Assembly: GCA_002352285.1 (NCBI GenBank)
Contig: DEIC01000032.1
Span: forward strand, 3,515 to 8,565
Source of the DNA: Alphaproteobacteria bacterium UBA2784
GTDB taxonomy: Bacteria > Pseudomonadota > Alphaproteobacteria > Micropepsales > Micropepsaceae
Direction: 5' to 3'
DNA length: 5,051 nucleotides
Shown: piece by piece, positions 4,627 through 5,051 of the stretch
How positions within the stretch are numbered: the first letter of the stretch is position 1
Layout of the letters: each line of letters starts with the position of its first letter
Made by a program: the position numbers and the translations under genes
Notes under the pieces: generated by a model
What the model was told of the DNA's origin: nothing
The model's input: only the letters and a program-made list of their open reading frames with translations
The model's database searches: none

Positions 4627-5051
4627 ATGCGCCTGCTCGTGGTCGAAGACGATGGCGACCTTAACCGCCTGCTGGTCGGTGCGCTGAAGGACGCCGGATA
4701 CGTGGTGGACAGCGCCGCCGATGGCGAGGAAGGCCACTTCCTGGGTGACACCGAGCCCTATGACGCGGTCGTACTCGATCTGGGCCTGCCGCAAATGGAT
4801 GGCGTCAAGGTTCTTGAAAAATGGCGCAAGGCCGGCCGCACCATGCCGGTCCTGATCCTGACCGCGCGCGACCGCTGGTCAGACAAGGTGGCCGGCTTCG
4901 ATGCGGGCGCCGACGACTATGTGACCAAGCCGTTCTACACCGAAGAAGTGCTGGCCCGCATGCGCGCTCTTCTGCGCCGCGCCTCTGGCCATGCCAGCGC
5001 CGAGATCGAGTGCGGGCCGATGCGCATCGACACCCGCGCGGCGCGCGTCAC
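4627..5051 (+). CDS. OmpR/PhoP-family response regulator, N-terminal 141 residues
   Basis: The gene starts at ATG 4627, one base after the PepSY stop, and is open to the window end, giving 141 complete codons of an expected ~220. The receiver domain is complete (about 1-118). The acidic pocket is Glu7-Asp8-Asp9, the phospho-acceptor is Asp51 in Leu-Asp-Leu-Gly-Leu-Pro, and the conserved switch residues are Thr79, Tyr98 and Lys101 (in Val-Thr-Lys-Pro-Phe). The Ala-Gly-Ala-Asp-Asp-Tyr motif and the Leu-Leu-Arg-Arg linker then lead into the first strand of an OmpR-type winged-helix DNA-binding domain (Ile-Glu-Cys-Gly-Pro-Met-Arg-Ile-Asp). This is a cytoplasmic transcription regulator of the PhoP/FeuP/QseB type. 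A membrane histidine kinase is expected immediately downstream but is outside the window. The 4215-4231 direct repeat upstream of the operon is a plausible target for it. Confidence 0.93.
   Translation, partial: MRLLVVEDDGDLNRLLVGALKDAGYVVDSAADGEEGHFLGDTEPYDAVVLDLGLPQMDGVKVLEKWRKAGRTMPVLILTARDRWSDKVAGFDAGADDYVTKPFYTEEVLARMRALLRRASGHASAEIECGPMRIDTRAARV

Overview
The window is high-GC, densely coded DNA with every real gene on the + strand. The first 1.65 kb is the distal end of a gene transfer agent (GTA) structural cluster of the Rhodobacter capsulatus type. This, together with an alphaproteobacterial-style PepSY/response-regulator operon and short overlapping genes, points to an alphaproteobacterium. 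A Hyphomonadaceae/Caulobacterales/Parvularculales-like marine lineage is my best guess, but genus cannot be read from this sequence.

Layout. (1) Positions 1-1653: the C-terminal end of a DUF2163/BR0599-type protein (GTA gp13-like), an overlapping NlpC/P60 cell-wall peptidase (gp14-like), and the first ~340 residues of the large GTA tail-tip/host-specificity protein (gp15-like). The order gp13-gp14-gp15 is the conserved 3' end of alphaproteobacterial GTA clusters. (2) Positions 1654-2001: no genuine gene. The gp15 homology stops abruptly where a block of palindromes begins. Two copies of one double-hairpin element lie in opposite orientations (1654-1715 and 1735-1792), followed by further hairpins up to about 1967. 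The gp15 reading frame continues by chance through the repeats to a stop at 1817-1819. (3) Positions 2002-4132: two co-transcribed acyl-CoA dehydrogenase genes of unequal length, 4 bases apart. They resemble the two different subunits of heteromeric acyl-CoA dehydrogenases used on bulky, steroid-like or branched acyl-CoAs. (4) Positions 4133-4256: intergenic, with a 17-bp tandem duplication and a hexamer-N5-hexamer direct repeat like a PhoP/OmpR-family operator. (5) Positions 4257-5051: a secreted PepSY-domain protein and, one base later, an OmpR/PhoP-family response regulator cut by the window end; a sensor kinase probably follows.

How it fits together. The three blocks look functionally unrelated. 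The GTA block would build the tail tip and locally open the recipient or host envelope, but its last gene has lost roughly 70% of its expected length. The cluster may therefore be decaying, the missing part may have moved by repeat-mediated rearrangement, or the assembly may be wrong at the repeats. The acyl-CoA dehydrogenase pair is a catabolic unit. The PepSY/response-regulator unit looks autoregulated through the upstream direct repeat. I do not see a clearly novel multi-gene system; the strongest unusual signals are the repeat-bounded gp15 truncation, the inverted pair of structured elements, and the candidate operator.
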